Shown piece after piece: positions 31,831 through 43,641 of a stretch of 64,000 bases of DNA; position 1 is the stretch's first letter; each line of letters begins with the position of its first letter. The notes beneath the pieces are model-generated. The model was not told where the DNA came from. It worked only from the letters and a program-made list of their open reading frames with translations, and ran no database searches. The stretch is from the NCBI RefSeq assembly GCF_050947875.1, contig NC_134568.1:210211845-210275844 (forward strand). The letters run 5' to 3'. Source of the stretch: Dermacentor variabilis. Lineage: Eukaryota; Arthropoda; Arachnida; Ixodida; Ixodidae. The position numbers were made by a program, and so were the translations under genes.

Positions 31831-31928
31831 GTTATCTTCCCCGCGGAAAAGGAAGCCGTCCCGGTGACCTATAGGTCGCCTGGACGGCTGTTGTCCTACC
31901 TGTATACAGTTAGGACAACACAGGCGGA

Positions 31929-33296
31929 TCATAGTACGGCTTGAGACGCTGGACATGCACAATTTCGCGTCCTCGACGGCGATGATCCAAACGTAGCTCG
32001 AGGGGTTCCATGATAGTTGACTGGAGATGTTTGGTTGATTACGTTGTATGGGCCCTGGTACTTCGACGCGAGTTTCGGTGACAGTCCAGGGGTAGGGGCT
32101 GGAACCCAAAGCCACACGAGTGAGCCAGCAGCATAGGATACAGGAGCATGGGAAGTTTCTCGATGGTGCTTCTGGCGTTGCTGGTCTTCTGACGTAAGTA
32201 TAGGGGATAGCTTGCGACAGTATTCTGCTTGTGCAGCAGCTTTGGATAAGGTAGTGGTTTCCGTGGTGTCAGGGCGGCACAGAGGGATATTATCTATTGT
32301 GGAAAAACGTTCGCGTCCGTAAAGGAGACAGAAGGGCGAAAATACAGCGGTAGTCTGCGTGGCGGTATTGTAAGCGTAGGTCAGAAATGGTAAAACATGG
32401 TCCCATTTGCTTTGGTCGGATGTAACGTACATGGCCAGCATGTCGCCAAGAGCGCGATCAAATTGCTCGGTCATGCCATTAGTCTGCGGATGATATGCAG
32501 TAGGGGTGCGATGAATGATGCGGGATTCTTTGAGGAGAGCCTCGATGACGTCGGAGAGGAAGACGCGGCCTCTGTCGCTGACCCTGGGAGCTCCGTGGCG
32601 ACGGATGATGTGGCGCAGGAGAAATCAGGTGACGTCACGTGCAGAAGCACTGGAGAAAGGGGAAGTTTCCGCATACCGCGTAAGGTGGTCGATGGCAACG
32701 ATTACCCAGCGATTGCCGACTGATGTGGTTGGCAGAGGCCCATAAATGTCGATGCCTACTCGATCAAAATCACGTGCTGGGCAAGACAAAGGCTGAAATG
32801 GAGCGGTTGAACGACGAGGGGGATCTTTGCGGCGTTGGCAAACGAGACAGGAGCGGACATAATGACGGATGAATCGATACATCCCCCGCCAGTAGTAACG
32901 AAGGCGTAGACGCGCGTATGTGTTCAGTACACCTGCATGCGCGCACTGGGGGTCGTCGTGGAACGCTGCACAAATATCCGAACGCAGATGCCGAGGGATG
33001 ACAAGCAACCATTTGCGGCCGTCCGGGAGGTAGTTACGACGGTACAAGAGCCCGTCGCGAATGGCGAAGTGATGTGCTTGGCGACGTAATGTGCGATTGG
33101 TAGAGGGCGTTGATGGGGTGGACAAGAAACTCAACATGGACACAATTCGTGGGTCTTTCTTCTGCTCCAAAAGAATGTCCGTGGCAGCAAGGGAAGACTC
33201 GGACAATGAGGCCTTCGGGCAGGTAACCTCGTCTGTTAGTGGCGAACGAGACAAGGCATCCGCATCCGAGTGTTTTCGGCCAGAACGGTACAGCAC
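31929..33296 (-). pseudogene. RNase H end and integrase of the second Gypsy element
   Basis: From 33296 the frame gives [18 protein letters not shown], the end of RNase H and its connection. The integrase zinc region follows ([13 protein letters not shown], then SCLVCQRRK), then GIDIYGPLP and [12 protein letters not shown] with the first Asp. After a break near 32600, the reading passes TNGMTEQFDRALGDML (catalytic Glu) and the C-terminal YQGPYNVINQ segment. A shift near 32010 scrambles the end. The second core Asp lies in the disturbed part (about 32530-32600). Confidence 0.85.
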
Positions 33297-33645
33297 GTGA
33301 ATGTCGTACTCCTGCAGTGGAAGGGTCCATCGAGAAAGACGACCGGATGGTTCTTTTAAGGACGACAGCCAGCGAATGGTGATCAGTTGTCACGTCAAAT
33401 GGGCGACCATAGAGATACGGACGGAATTTGGCTATGGCCCAAATGATAGCCAGGCATTCTTTTTCTGTTACAGAATAGTTAGACTCAGGTTTAGTAAGTG
33501 CACGACTGGCGAAGGCGACGACGTACTCATCGAAGCCAGCCTTTCTCTGAGCGAGAACGGCACCAAGACTGACGCCACTGGCATTGGTGTGTATTTCAGT
33601 TGGAGCGCTTGGGTCGAAATGGCGCAGAATTGGTGGTGACGTCAA
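33034..33645 (-). pseudogene. RNase H domain of the second Gypsy element
   Basis: The reading [19 protein letters not shown] has Asn where family members have Asp (HTDAS), so a catalytic residue is lost. [19 protein letters not shown] and [11 protein letters not shown] follow. A frameshift near 33350 moves the remainder to the neighbouring frame. The upstream RT frame is in the same phase, separated only by a stop at 33685-33687. Confidence 0.85.
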
Positions 33646-33684
33646 GAGACGACGCAGCTTTGTGAATGCGGCTTCGCAATCCGG

Positions 33685-35187
33685 TCACCAGGTCGAAAGT
33701 GTGTGGCCACCGCGGAGAAGCTGCGTCAAAGGTGTTATTATGGTGGCGAAATTGCGGATGAAACAGCGAAAGTATGACGCTAACCCAATGAAGCTGCGCA
33801 GTTCATTCAAGGTCGTTGGCCACGGAAACTGGGCAACAGCTCGTAGTTTCGCCGGATCAGGGAGTACACTTTCTTTCGACACGACATGGCCGAGGATGAC
33901 CAGCTTCCGGGCAGCGAAGCGACACTTCTTCAAGTTAAGCTGGAGGCCAACATCGGCGATGCACTTGAGGACGCGTTCAAGTCGAAGTAAGTGGGAAGGA
34001 AAGTCCGGTGAAAAGATAACGATGTCATCCAGATAACACAGGCATATCTGCAATTTGAGGCCGCGCAAGATGTTGTCCATCATTCGTTCAAATGTGGCAG
34101 GCGCGTTACACAGGCCAAATGGCATCACAGTGAATTCAAATAAACCGCCAGGTGCGATGAAGGCCGTTTTTGAACGATCTGACTCAGCCACTGGCACTTG
34201 CCAGTACCCGGATCGTAACTCTAAAGATGAGAAGAATTCGGCGCCTTGGAAGCACTCTGGCGCGTCGTGAATACGGAGTAGTGGATAAACGTCCTTGCGG
34301 GTGATCTTGTTGAGTCGCCGGTAGTCCACGCAAAAGCGAATTGTGCCATCTTTCTTTTTGACCAGCACTACAGGAGAAGCCCAATGACTGTGCGAAGGTT
34401 GTATGACGCCACGTTGGAGCATGTCTCCAACTTGCTCAGCGATGACGCTACGCTCCGTGGCGGATACACGATACGGCCTGTGGCGCAAAGGCGCATGGTT
34501 ACCGGTGTCGATGTGATGGACAACAGTGGAAGTATGGCCTAAGCGAGATTGTTGTAGGTCGAAGGACGTGTAAAAGCGGTCAAGGAGATCGACGATCTGG
34601 GCGTGCTGAGCTGGAGTGAAGTTGGGATCAATACACCGGGAAAATATTGTGTCACACGGAGGCGTGGGAGGAGAAACTTGAAGGGCCATAGCGTCAACCG
34701 GAGGAGAATCCGGGTCGTCAGGCAGATCGTAAAAGGAGCTTGGTTCGATTGCGTCAGCATAACCAAAACACTCATCGTGGAACAGGCTAGCAGGGCAAGG
34801 AAACAGGTTTGATACATAAAGTGCGCTGGAACCTTGTCGAATGGCAAGAAGGGAAAAAAGAAGCAAGAAGGGATGACGGCGAGCAACAAGCTTAGACGGC
34901 GTGAAAAGAACTGTGGAGTCGGAAAATCTAACGTAGGAAACGGGAACAAGTGCGGCAGAGTATGGAGGAATGTCGGTGTCGGCGGTGACGAACATACGAC
35001 CGGAAGCGTCATGAGTATATTCAAAAACGTTGTTACCGAATGGCGGCAGCGCGAGTTCAGCACGGGCCCAATCTATAACGGCGTGATGAGAGGACAGGAA
35101 GCCCCATCCTAAAATCATGGCATGGGAGCAGCGAGGCAGAACAACGAACTCAACATGGTATAAAGTCTCGCTTATAACAACACGCAC
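33685..35187 (-). pseudogene. Reverse transcriptase of the second Gypsy element
   Basis: A 500-codon frame. It contains [57 protein letters not shown] and [10 protein letters not shown]. The YLDD box is intact, but the motif A Asp (SLDLRSGYWQ in relatives) is Glu here. About 150 residues of linker between protease and RT occupy the first third. It ends at a TGA at 33685-33687. Confidence 0.9.
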
Positions 35188-35440
35188 GGTACACTTCCCT
35201 AAGGGTTCAATCGGCGCAGCACTTGCTGTACGTAATGAAATGGCAGAATATGGTGTCGCGACTTTTCTAAGGTTAAGTTCGAGATCACTGATATTGCTGC
35301 TCCCGTGTCTACAAGCGCATGAACGGCAATGTCTTCTGCATAAACTTCAAGGACGTTCGCAGGAAATAAATTAGGTCTTGAGGAGTTCGTTGAGATCGCA
35401 GTTCTTGCCTCCGGAACTGCGGTGCTTAGTTTTCCTAAGT
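35188..35440 (-). pseudogene. Protease of the second Gypsy element
   Basis: The minus strand gives [20 protein letters not shown] followed by TGAAISVIS, with the DTGA active site at about 35306-35320. A frameshift follows before the frame that starts at 35187. The reading fades at 35440, where gag should continue. Confidence 0.75.
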
Positions 35441-35640
35441 ATGGACAGCTGGGTTAGTTGGTTGTGATTAGCATTAGGAAACATCATTCCAGCGCACAAT
35501 TGAACACGGACGAGAAGAGAAAGACAACATGAACGCCGGACTTCAACTGAATTTTATTCATGGAAAACAGGGCTTTATGTACACAGCGGGAGGGGGGGGG
35601 GGGTGGTTGCTAATGCGCAGGACCACCCAAAAAATTTCCT
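35441..35640 (-). mobile_element. Penelope-type element 3' end
   Basis: Bases 35441-35540 match, inverted, the 14623-14738 insertion (GTATGGACAGCTGGG, AACATCATTCCAGCGCAC, GACGAGAAGAGAAAGACAAC). Beyond it the minus strand has CATGAATAAAATTCAG, a polyadenylation-like signal, and a G-run at 35590-35601 on plus. I infer Penelope from similar terminal wording near 46650 (CTAGTTGG) beside GIY-YIG coding. Confidence 0.5.
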
Positions 35641-36210
35641 TGGTCCAGGCAACAGTCATCAAAAGTGTCGAAACCAAAAGAAGAAGGAATAAAAGCAAAA
35701 AGTGAAAAAGAAAAGGTGACAAAACCTTTCCCTCTCTCTTTTCTTCCCCTCTTTTTCACATCACTCAGTACAATCTTGCTCATCTCCCGCCCTACCTAGC
35801 TGATTCGACACACACGTTTGCCCTGAGATAATCAAGTTCTTTTTTTCCCGAGTACAACAGAAGGAGCACTTACACAGTAATCGTTTTCATTGGAGATACA
35901 AAAGGCTTCAAAACTTTCCCGGTTTTTCTGATGGCATAAGCGCTCATCTATAGGTCGTATAGGTCTCTCGCGAAAACACCGATGCCATCGATGACACCGT
36001 TGGTAACTGACCGAGGCGGTTGTTTATGTTGCTGTATCGAATGCACTGTCTCTTTTGTTTCCTGTTTCATGCAAAGGTAAAGAGTGCCTCTGTGGAATTA
36101 AGAAATGTGTCAGCAAAACAACACGTACAGACCCATCCGTACGTAGCGGATGTTAGCACTGACGGGCAGATGTTAGCACTGCGCTGTGTCACCGCTTGCC
36201 GCTTATTTTG
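35641..36210. other. Unassigned 570 bases
   Basis: Purine- then pyrimidine-rich, without a recognised frame; may be the continuation of the Penelope-type element. A short direct repeat, GATGTTAGCACTG, occurs twice between 36148 and 36181. Confidence 0.35.
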
Positions 36211-36221
36211 TACCCGCCTAG

Positions 36222-36392
36222 CCGGCCACGGCGGCCGCATTTCGATGGGGGCGAAATGCGAAAACACCCATGTACTTAGATTTAGGTGCACGTTAAAGAA
36301 CCCCAGGTGGTCGAAATTTCCGGAGTCTTCCACTACGGCGTGCCTCATAATCAGAAAGTGGTTTTGGCACGTAAAACCCCATAATTTAATTT
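36222..36392 (+). mobile_element. 5'-truncated tRNA-derived SINE with 11-bp target duplication
   Basis: TACCCGCCTAG at 36211-36221 recurs at 36393-36403. The insert starts CCGGCCACGGCGGCCGC, includes CACGTTAAAGAACCCCAGG and GGTCGAAATTTCCGGAG, and ends in an AT-rich tail. Copies at 44840 and (inverted, longer) 55290 belong to the same family; the last keeps the tRNA-like head, which this copy lacks. Confidence 0.85.
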
Positions 36393-36403
36393 TACCCGCC
36401 TAG

Positions 36404-37076
36404 CGAAGTAAAAAGTGGTTATCAAATCGCTATTGGCCCACAACTGAACTATAACAACAGTCTCCCTCGTTGCAGCAGCTTCTTTTTAATTTCAGGTGCA
36501 CGGTGCACGAACTCGGCGGGGCCAGGCCTAACCCAACTATCGCTAAAAGGATAAACATTGGCTCAAACTTCATCTGCACAGATTGAGAGGACTGAAGTTT
36601 CTGCATTTCAACGTCGAAGCCATGTTTTGTCATTTTGAGCGCGAATAACTATATATACAAACGAAGGGGCAGTGGCTATCGCGTTATCAGTACGACTACC
36701 GATTGCGTAAGGTTCGGTCGAACGATCATGGTCGGTACGCTGATTTTGTCGGTGCCGTCGACAAGCAAGCCCGTTGTGCTACAACTCGCGCCTGTCGGTT
36801 GCGTCGTTGTGGCCCTGTTATAGAATGGTCTCAGCGATACGCTGTGCTTGTGACCGATCGTTGGCGTGAGCGTCTTTTCGGTCTCGTTGGTCTCGTATCA
36901 ACCCATTGTTACCACGCCTTAAACGAGTACAAGAAGTCAGGCACGTCCTGCCACCACCAGCAAGAGAGGGCCTACGCTGCAAAAAGACTTGGTCAGGAAC
37001 GTGATGTCTTTTACGTGTCACCCAAGCGTAACGCAGTGGCGTTTCGATAAATTTGCTAGCCATCAATGCAAGACGG
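36404..37076. other. Unassigned 670 bases, left flank of the full-length LINE
   Basis: No recognised gene. It ends at the 14-bp target duplication of the LINE at 37077-37090. Confidence 0.4.
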
Positions 37077-37090
37077 CAACTACGTGGCTT

Positions 37091-37671
37091 CCCCGCAGGG
37101 GCGTCTGCGTCAGCAGGCGTTTGGTGTGTTGCGACACCACTTACCCGAGCACACGAGGGTTGGCCTCTCCCGCGTGTAGCCGTGCGCGGCTTAGCCGTGT
37201 CTGGGGAAAAGGGGATCCTGGGGGTTGAGCCGATGCTGGGTGTTTTGGACCTTTAAGGCCCCCCGGCGGAGGCAACACACCTCTTCGGCCTCTGCTTCGC
37301 ATAGACGGCACCTCCAGACTGACCCACCTGGAGGAAATCGGCAGTCGCTTTTTCCTGTCTCTCTCTTCTCAAACCTTCGTCTTTCCCTCTCCCTTTTAGC
37401 CTTTCCTGTCTTCTTCTCTCTTCCATTTACTTCCTTTCTCCACGGCGGCAAGGGTTAACCTTGTGTGGGTATCCTACCTTGGGTACACCATATTGGGTTA
37501 TAGTGATGGCGTACGGCTGGCGTCGTGCAGGCTTGTACACAAGCTCTGCCGCGTCCCCTCGTTGGGCTCCGTGGTGGGCGGTCGGCGCTGTTGCCGAATT
37601 TTTATATGTTTCCATGGAAACTTCTTTCCCCTCCCTTGCTGATCGCCCTCAGAAATGAGGGCGCACCGAAG
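37091..37671 (+). promoter_or_regulatory. 5' UTR, presumed internal promoter region
   Basis: About 580 bases from the insertion edge (CCCCGCAGGGGCGTCTGCG) to the ORF1 start. Full-length LINEs of this group carry their promoter here; no TATA box is visible. A pyrimidine-rich stretch occupies about 37340-37440. Confidence 0.5.
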
Positions 37672-38907
37672 ATGTCTTCAAGTTTTTTGGACCCCACACC
37701 CAGAATTTTCCCCGCTTTCACGTTATTCATTCTGAAAACCAAACAAAGTAGTCCGAAACATTTCACCATTCCTTGTTTCAAAATCCCTGACTGATGTTTT
37801 TGGCCCAGGTTACAAGGTGTCGAGGATGGCAAGCGGCGACCTCCTCTTGGAGCTCCGCGATGTAAAACAACATGAGAAACTACCGCAACTAGTGTCATTT
37901 GGAGAGACCCCCATAACAGTAACGCCACACCGTACAATGAACACCACCCGCGGTGTTGTGTCCGATGATGATCTGCTTGAGCTGACTGAAGCGGAACTCC
38001 TGGAGGGCTTCAGTGAGCAAAATGTTATCAATGTTAGAAGAATAAAGATGAGGCGAGATGGTAAAGAGATTCAGACGAAGCACTTAATAATCACCTTTGG
38101 TTCAATGTCCTGCCCGAGTCAATCGAGGCCGGGTACATCAAGCTCCGTGTTAGGCCGTACGTGCGCAACCCACTCCGTTGTTTCAAATGCCAGCGCTTTG
38201 GCCACAGCTCGCAGAGCTGCCGAGGCCGCCAAACTTGTGCTAAATGTAGTGCCCACGAACACACATCTGAAGCTTGTGAGAATGCTCTCCACTGTGTAAA
38301 CTGTGATGGGGAGCACGCCGCGTAGTCGCGGTCGTGCCCATCCTGGAAAAAAGAAAAGGAAATTGTAACAGTTAAAGTAAAGGAAAATATAAGTTTCAAG
38401 GAGGCACGCAGGCGGGTATCGTACCTGCCCAACAAAACCTTTGCCGATGTGGCGCGTCAGGGGGCAGCGTCACAACGGCCTCCCGCGGCTGTCCGACCCA
38501 CAAGCAGTGAGTCGGCAGCTACGCCATCTGCCCCCGCGGCGGTTGCAGCTAGCGCTGCTCCGCCAACCCAGCAGACGGGGCCATCAACCCCGAAGGTGGG
38601 CGCAGCCGAGGCTGCCCCAACCTCCGAGGGCCCTTCCAGCGCTGGCAACGGCCAGCGCAGCCAAATCCCTCAGGGAGCCCCATCGACCTCCGGGCTGGTG
38701 GGCGCAGGGGTCCTGCCTTCCGGGGCAGGACTCTCTCGGAAAACCTCTCGCTCGCAAGAGCGTTTGTCCGGCGTCTCACAGGACGCAATGGACACTACAC
38801 CTGTCCTCAAGGCGCACCAAACGCCTAAGGAGCGCCGAGACTCGCTCGAACGCTTCAAAAAGGGCAGAACCCCTGTTACAGGGCCTCGAAAGGGCTCTGT
38901 AATCTAA
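37672..38907 (+). pseudogene. ORF1: Gag-like RNA-binding protein with three CCHC knuckles
   Basis: ATG at 37672 (MSSSFLDPTP) starts the likely product. After shifts near 37760 and 38100 the parts read SPFLVSKSLTDVFGPGYKV, MASGDLLLELRDVKQHEKL, then CFKCQRFGHSSQSC, CAKCSAHEHTSEAC and CVNCDGEHAA...SRSC. A TAG interrupts the third knuckle near 38323. A low-complexity Ala/Pro/Ser tail runs to the TAA ending at 38907. The order (RRM-like part, knuckles, variable tail) is that of I-group ORF1, which coats element RNA. At least two shifts and one nonsense codon break it. Confidence 0.85.
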
Positions 38908-38953
38908 GGCATCCTTTCCGTTTCCGTAAACACAGCACCAATTTTCTTTAAAT

Positions 38954-41900
38954 ATGGATACACAAATCATCCAATGGAATGTCAGAGGTCTTCTCAGGAA
39001 TCTTGATGATGTGCAAGAGATTATACACAAACACAACCCAAAAGTGCTGTGTCTACAGGAAACACACCTAAAATCACAACAGACGAACTTTCTCCGACAG
39101 CATGTTACTTTTCGCAAAGATCGCGATGATGCAATCGCATCATCGGGAGGTGTTGCAATTGTAATCCAAAAGAGCATAGCATGTCAACATTTAAAGCTAC
39201 GAACGGCCCTTGAAGCAGTGGCGGTTCGAGTTGTTTTGCTAAACAAACTTGTCACTATTTGCTCGATTTAAATACCCCCACACTACAAACTAAGCAAACA
39301 TGAATTTCAGTCCTTCATAGATGAATTGCCCGAACCTTATGTTGTACTTGGGGATTTCAATGCGCACAACTCCCTGTGGGGCGACTCTCGTATAGATGCG
39401 CGAAGTCGTCTTGTTGAACAGTTCCTTTTCTCTTCTGGTGCATGCCTGCTGAATAAGAAGGCACCCACATATTATTCTCTCGCCAACAGAACATTTTCTT
39501 CAATTGACCTCAGCCTAGTTTCCCCGTGTATACTGCCTGAACTCGAATGGGAAGTTACGAAAAATCCTTACGGAAGCGACCACTTCCCCATACTATTAAG
39601 AACACTTACAGAAAACGAATATCCACCACAGGCTCCTAGGTGGAAGATTGACACAGCAGACTGGGAGAAATTCCGAAACTTAACTAGTATATCACTGGAT
39701 GACAAGTCTTCTTTAGAAATCGATGCTGCTGTGGAGTACTTCACAGCCTTCATAATAGATGCCGCATCAAAATGCATATCCAAAGTGAGTGGTCCTGCAT
39801 GCAAACGACGTGTACCGTGGTGGAACAGCGAATGTAGGATCGCCCGTAAGAATCAGAACAAGGCGTGGGGGTTGCTACGCGCTTCGCCCACTGCAGAAAA
39901 TCTTGTCAACTTTAAAAAAGTAAAGTCCCAAGGTAGGAGAACCCGCCGACAGGCCACAAGAGAAAGTTGGCACAAGTTTTTATCGAGTATTAACTCGTTT
40001 AGAGATGAGGCCAAAGCCTGGAACAGGGTGAATAGGATTAGAGGGCGCCAAACATATTCACTCCCTCTGGTAAACACACAGCGCGATACACTGAAAGACC
40101 AGGCAGACTCACTTGGGGAGTATTTTGAGAGCGTCTCAAGTCCAACAAATTATTCTCAATCCTTTCTAAAATACCAACAAGTAGAAGAACGTAAGCCATT
40201 AACAATAAAATGTCGGGAGAATGAACCTTACAACCGTCCTTTTAGTATTGCCGAATTGAGAGCTGCCTTGAGCGCATGCAAGAGCTCCGCTCCAGGATCT
40301 GATAGAATCATGTATGAAATGCTCAAAAACTTACACAATGATACGCAACTTACACTACTCACAGTTTTCAACACCATCTGGGATGCAGGGTACCTTCCAA
40401 CTGCGTGGAAGGAAGCCATTGTGGTCTCTGTTTTGAAACAAGGCAAAGACCCTTCCTCAGTGGCAAGTTACCGCCCGAGAGCCCTCACAAGTTGCATTTG
40501 TAAGGTGTTTGAAAAAATGATAAATCGACGACTCATTCATTTCCTTGAACAGAGCAAAATGCTTGATCCTTATCAGTGCGGCTTCCGAGAAGGGCGCTCC
40601 ACAACCGATCATCTCGTACGTGTTGAAGGGAATATCCGGGACGCATTTATACATAAACAGTTCTTCCTATCGATATTTCTCGATATGGAAAAGGCGTATG
40701 ACACAACGTGGCGTTACGGAATCTTAAGAGACCTGTGAGAAATGGGCATCCACGGTAATATGCTTAATATAATAGAAAGCTATCTGTCAAATCGTACCTT
40801 CCGGGTAAAAGTCGGCAATGCACTCTCACGTCCTTTTACGCAAGAAACGGGTGTACCCCAAGGTGGCGTGCTCAGCTGCACACTCTTCATCGTGAAGATG
40901 AACACGCTTCGCGCTTCATTACCACAGGCAATCTTTTATTCTGTCTACGTGAACGACATACAAATAGCTTTCAAATGTTGTAACCTCGCAGTCTGCGAGA
41001 CCCAGGTACAGCATGGCCTGAACAAAGTCTCAATGTGGGCAGACAGGAATGGATTTAAGATCAATCCTAACAAAAGCTCTTGCGTTCTTTTCACAAGAAA
41101 GAGAGGACTTATCCCAGATCCTTCCTTAGAACTATGTGGACAACAAATACCCGTAAACAAAGAGCACAAATTTCTAGGTGTCATACTAGACCACAGACAC
41201 TCTTTCGTCCCCCACATTAAACATCTCAAAGAAAAATGTCTGAAAACAATGAACCTAATGAAACTTCTATCCCATACTTCGTGGGGTAGTGACAGGAAGT
41301 GCTTAATTAATCTCTATAAGAGCCTGATTCGTTCACGATTAGATTATGGTGCCGTGATCTATCATTCTGCCGCCCCGAGTGCGCTAAAGATGCTAGATCC
41401 TGTTCACCATCTAGGTATCCGTTTAGCCACAGGAGCTTTCAGAACGAGTCCCATACAAAGTTTATATGCAGAATCGAATGAGTGGTCACTTCATCTGCAG
41501 AGAACATACATCAGCCAAACATATTTTCTGAAAGTCCACTCAAATCCTCAACATCCCTATTTTAACACCATTAATGACATGACATATGCTACACTCTTTC
41601 GCAATCGTCCCTCCGTAAGACAGCCTTTCTCGCTGCGTGTGAGGGAGCTTAGTGAAGAAATGCACGTTCCACTCCTCGAGCTTCGCCTAATGCATCCAGC
41701 CAAGCTGCTACCTCTTTGGGAGTGGCAGCTCATACAATGCGATATATCTTTCGTGGAAGTCACAAAGCATGCTCCAGAGATTGAAATCCAAATGCATTTC
41801 CGGGAACTCCAGCACAAATACTCCTGCACGGAGTTCTACACAGACGCATCAAAGTCACACGACGGGGTGTCCTATGCAGCCGTCGGTCCATGCTTCTCGG

Positions 41901-42673
41901 AATCCTACGTACTGCATCCGGAAACTAGTATCTTTACGGCTGAGGCCTACGCAATGCTGTCGGCCGTAAAGCATATAAATAAATCACAACTCCAGAAATC
42001 AGTTATCTATACGGACTCCCTCAGTGTTGTGAAGGCCTTGATGTCTTTCTGTAATCACAAAAATCCAGTATTTATTGAGCTCTACTCCGCACTATGTAAC
42101 GCATACATATCTAACCAACATGTGATTATATGCTGGGTGCCTGGACATAGGGGCATCGAGGGAAACGTTCTAGCCGACCAGATGGCCACATCAATTTCAT
42201 TGCATGCAGTTAACCCTACTGCTTCGGTCCCTGTCACAGACCTGAAGCCTTTGTTAAGAAGGAAACTACGAAACCACTGGCAACGCATGTGGGACGAAGA
42301 AATAAATAATAAACTGCATGTAATAAAGCCACAATTAGGTTTCTGGCCTCCTGTAACAAAATCCCGCCGGACAGATGTCCTATTCGGCCGTCTAAGAATA
42401 GGATACACTTTTGGCACACATAACTTTTTACTCACGGGAAACGAGCCTCCAACCTGCGGTAGATGCGGGGAGAGGCTGACCGTCCTCCATGTCCTCCTGG
42501 AGTGTCGGGCAGCCGAATCTGAGAGAAGGAAACATTTTTCCCTAGCATACCGGCAGCACATCCCCCTACATCCCTTAATGCTACTCGGCCCAGAACCTTT
42601 ATTTAACACCAACACAGTCCTAAGTTTTCTGAAAGATGTTGTCTTGCATGTTGTTAGCCCCACATGTTCGTAG
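38954..42673 (+). pseudogene. ORF2: endonuclease, reverse transcriptase and RNase H, nearly open
   Basis: One phase spans 3,720 bases with only two nonsense codons, TAA at 39269-39271 and TGA at 40736-40738. Endonuclease motifs: IIQWNVRGL, LQETHL, LGDFNAHNSLWG and GSDHFPIL, all catalytic residues present. RT: SAPGSDRIMYE, FLDMEKAYDTTW, TGVPQGGVLSCTLF. The catalytic box reads YVNDIQIAF, with Asn in place of the first Asp of YVDD. RNase H: FYTDASKS, FTAEAYAML, IYTDSLSVV and WVPGHRGIEGNVLADQ are complete. CGRCGERLTVLHVLLEC closes the protein. It would nick target DNA and copy element RNA there; the Asn should abolish synthesis. Confidence 0.92.
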
Positions 42674-43033
42674 CGGGTCCTCTCTTCAGAGGATGCCGCT
42701 ATGATAGCTCTTTCATACAGCACATGCCTCTAGGCCCTTGTGCTTCAAGGGCTCTGGCGAGGCAGCAGTGCTCCACGTAATTTTACCATCCTATATTTTT
42801 CTATTTTGCATCATTCTCCTACGATTGATTTTAATGTTCATAGTATTCGTCATTAATCATCGCCATAATTTTATAGCACGTAGATTTTACGCACTTTACA
42901 GCGACTATTTTTAGGCCACTTTACAGCCAAGTCACATCTTCCATAATACATCGTTAACACTACCACTTGTCATGGCGCTCTTTGGCCAAACCTGGCCCTT
43001 GCGCCATAAAACACTACTCATCATCATCATCAT
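42674..43033 (+). other. 3' UTR and (TCA)n tail of the full-length LINE
   Basis: AT-rich UTR, then GGCGCTCTTTGGCCAAACC near 42973 and a tail of (TCA)n immediately before the target duplication. The simple-repeat tail in place of poly(A) fits I-group elements. Confidence 0.75.
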
Positions 43034-43419
43034 CAACTACGTGGCTTATGGTGCAGTCCGGACGAAGCCCTGGCCACTTTCTGTTTTAAAGTGGAGTTAC
43101 AGTCTTACGCTACGCATGTTTTGAGCACCACACCTTCCCCTTCTTCCTTTTCCGAGCGTAGGGTAGCCAACCAGACTCTTGACTGGTTAACATCCCTGCT
43201 TTCCTTATAGCCCTGTCTCTCGCACCGACGTAGAGCTACCAGTGGAGTTCCAACGCGGTACTCAGCCCGAGTGTTCACTGCTCTGCGCGTCCTGGGGTGT
43301 TTTTCTTTTTTTCGGGGGACTTTCCGCCGATTTCAGGCCGCGTGGCCGGGCGCGCGTCCCTTCCGAAACGTTTCGCGAATAATCCGCTGGGGCAGCTGGG
43401 GCGTAGGCACCGTCGCGCC

Positions 43420-43641
43420 ATGGAAAAGGCGGATTAGTAAGAGCATCGCAAGCGTAATGCGAAGACATGGGTTCCTATCCCACCTGCGGCCAGTTATTTT
43501 ATCATTTACTTACATTTCCATTAATTTATCATTTCTTTAATTCAGTTAGTAAGTACAGGTAATTTCCCCTATGCTGTCCTTGGTTTCCTTGTTTGTTGGC
43601 TTCTCATGATATGACCAATAAAAATCGGGCCCCTCGGTTTC
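43420..43641 (+). mobile_element. tRNA-derived SINE, copy A
   Basis: A tRNA-like head spans about 43420-43492. The B box GGGTTCCTATCC is clear; the A box region (GCGGATTAGTAAGAGC) is degraded. The body TTAATTTATCATTTC, TTCAGTTAGTAAGTACAGG and GGGCCCCTCGGTTTC is shared with copy B at 43887. Confidence 0.75.

Larger units (their letters stand above)
31696..35440 (-). mobile_element. Second Ty3/Gypsy element, 5'-truncated
   Basis: The minus strand carries protease, RT, RNase H and integrase, then a purine tract and the start of the 3' LTR (TGTACTGTAAAATATGG from 31830). Gag and the 5' LTR are missing: at 35441 the sequence changes to a Penelope-type terminus. The LTR is cut short at 31695 by a LINE tail. 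It is a different family from the Gypsy at 19062. Confidence 0.85.
37091..43033 (+). mobile_element. Full-length I-group LINE with 14-bp target duplication
   Basis: CAACTACGTGGCTT occurs at 37077-37090 and 43034-43047, exactly bounding 5,943 bases. The element has a 580-base 5' UTR, ORF1 with three CCHC knuckles, ORF2 with endonuclease, RT and RNase H, about 360 bases of 3' UTR, and a (TCA)n tail at 43016-43033. A complete 5' end with an intact duplication is unusual among the elements here, most of which are truncated. RNase H places it in the I group rather than Jockey or CR1. Confidence 0.92.
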
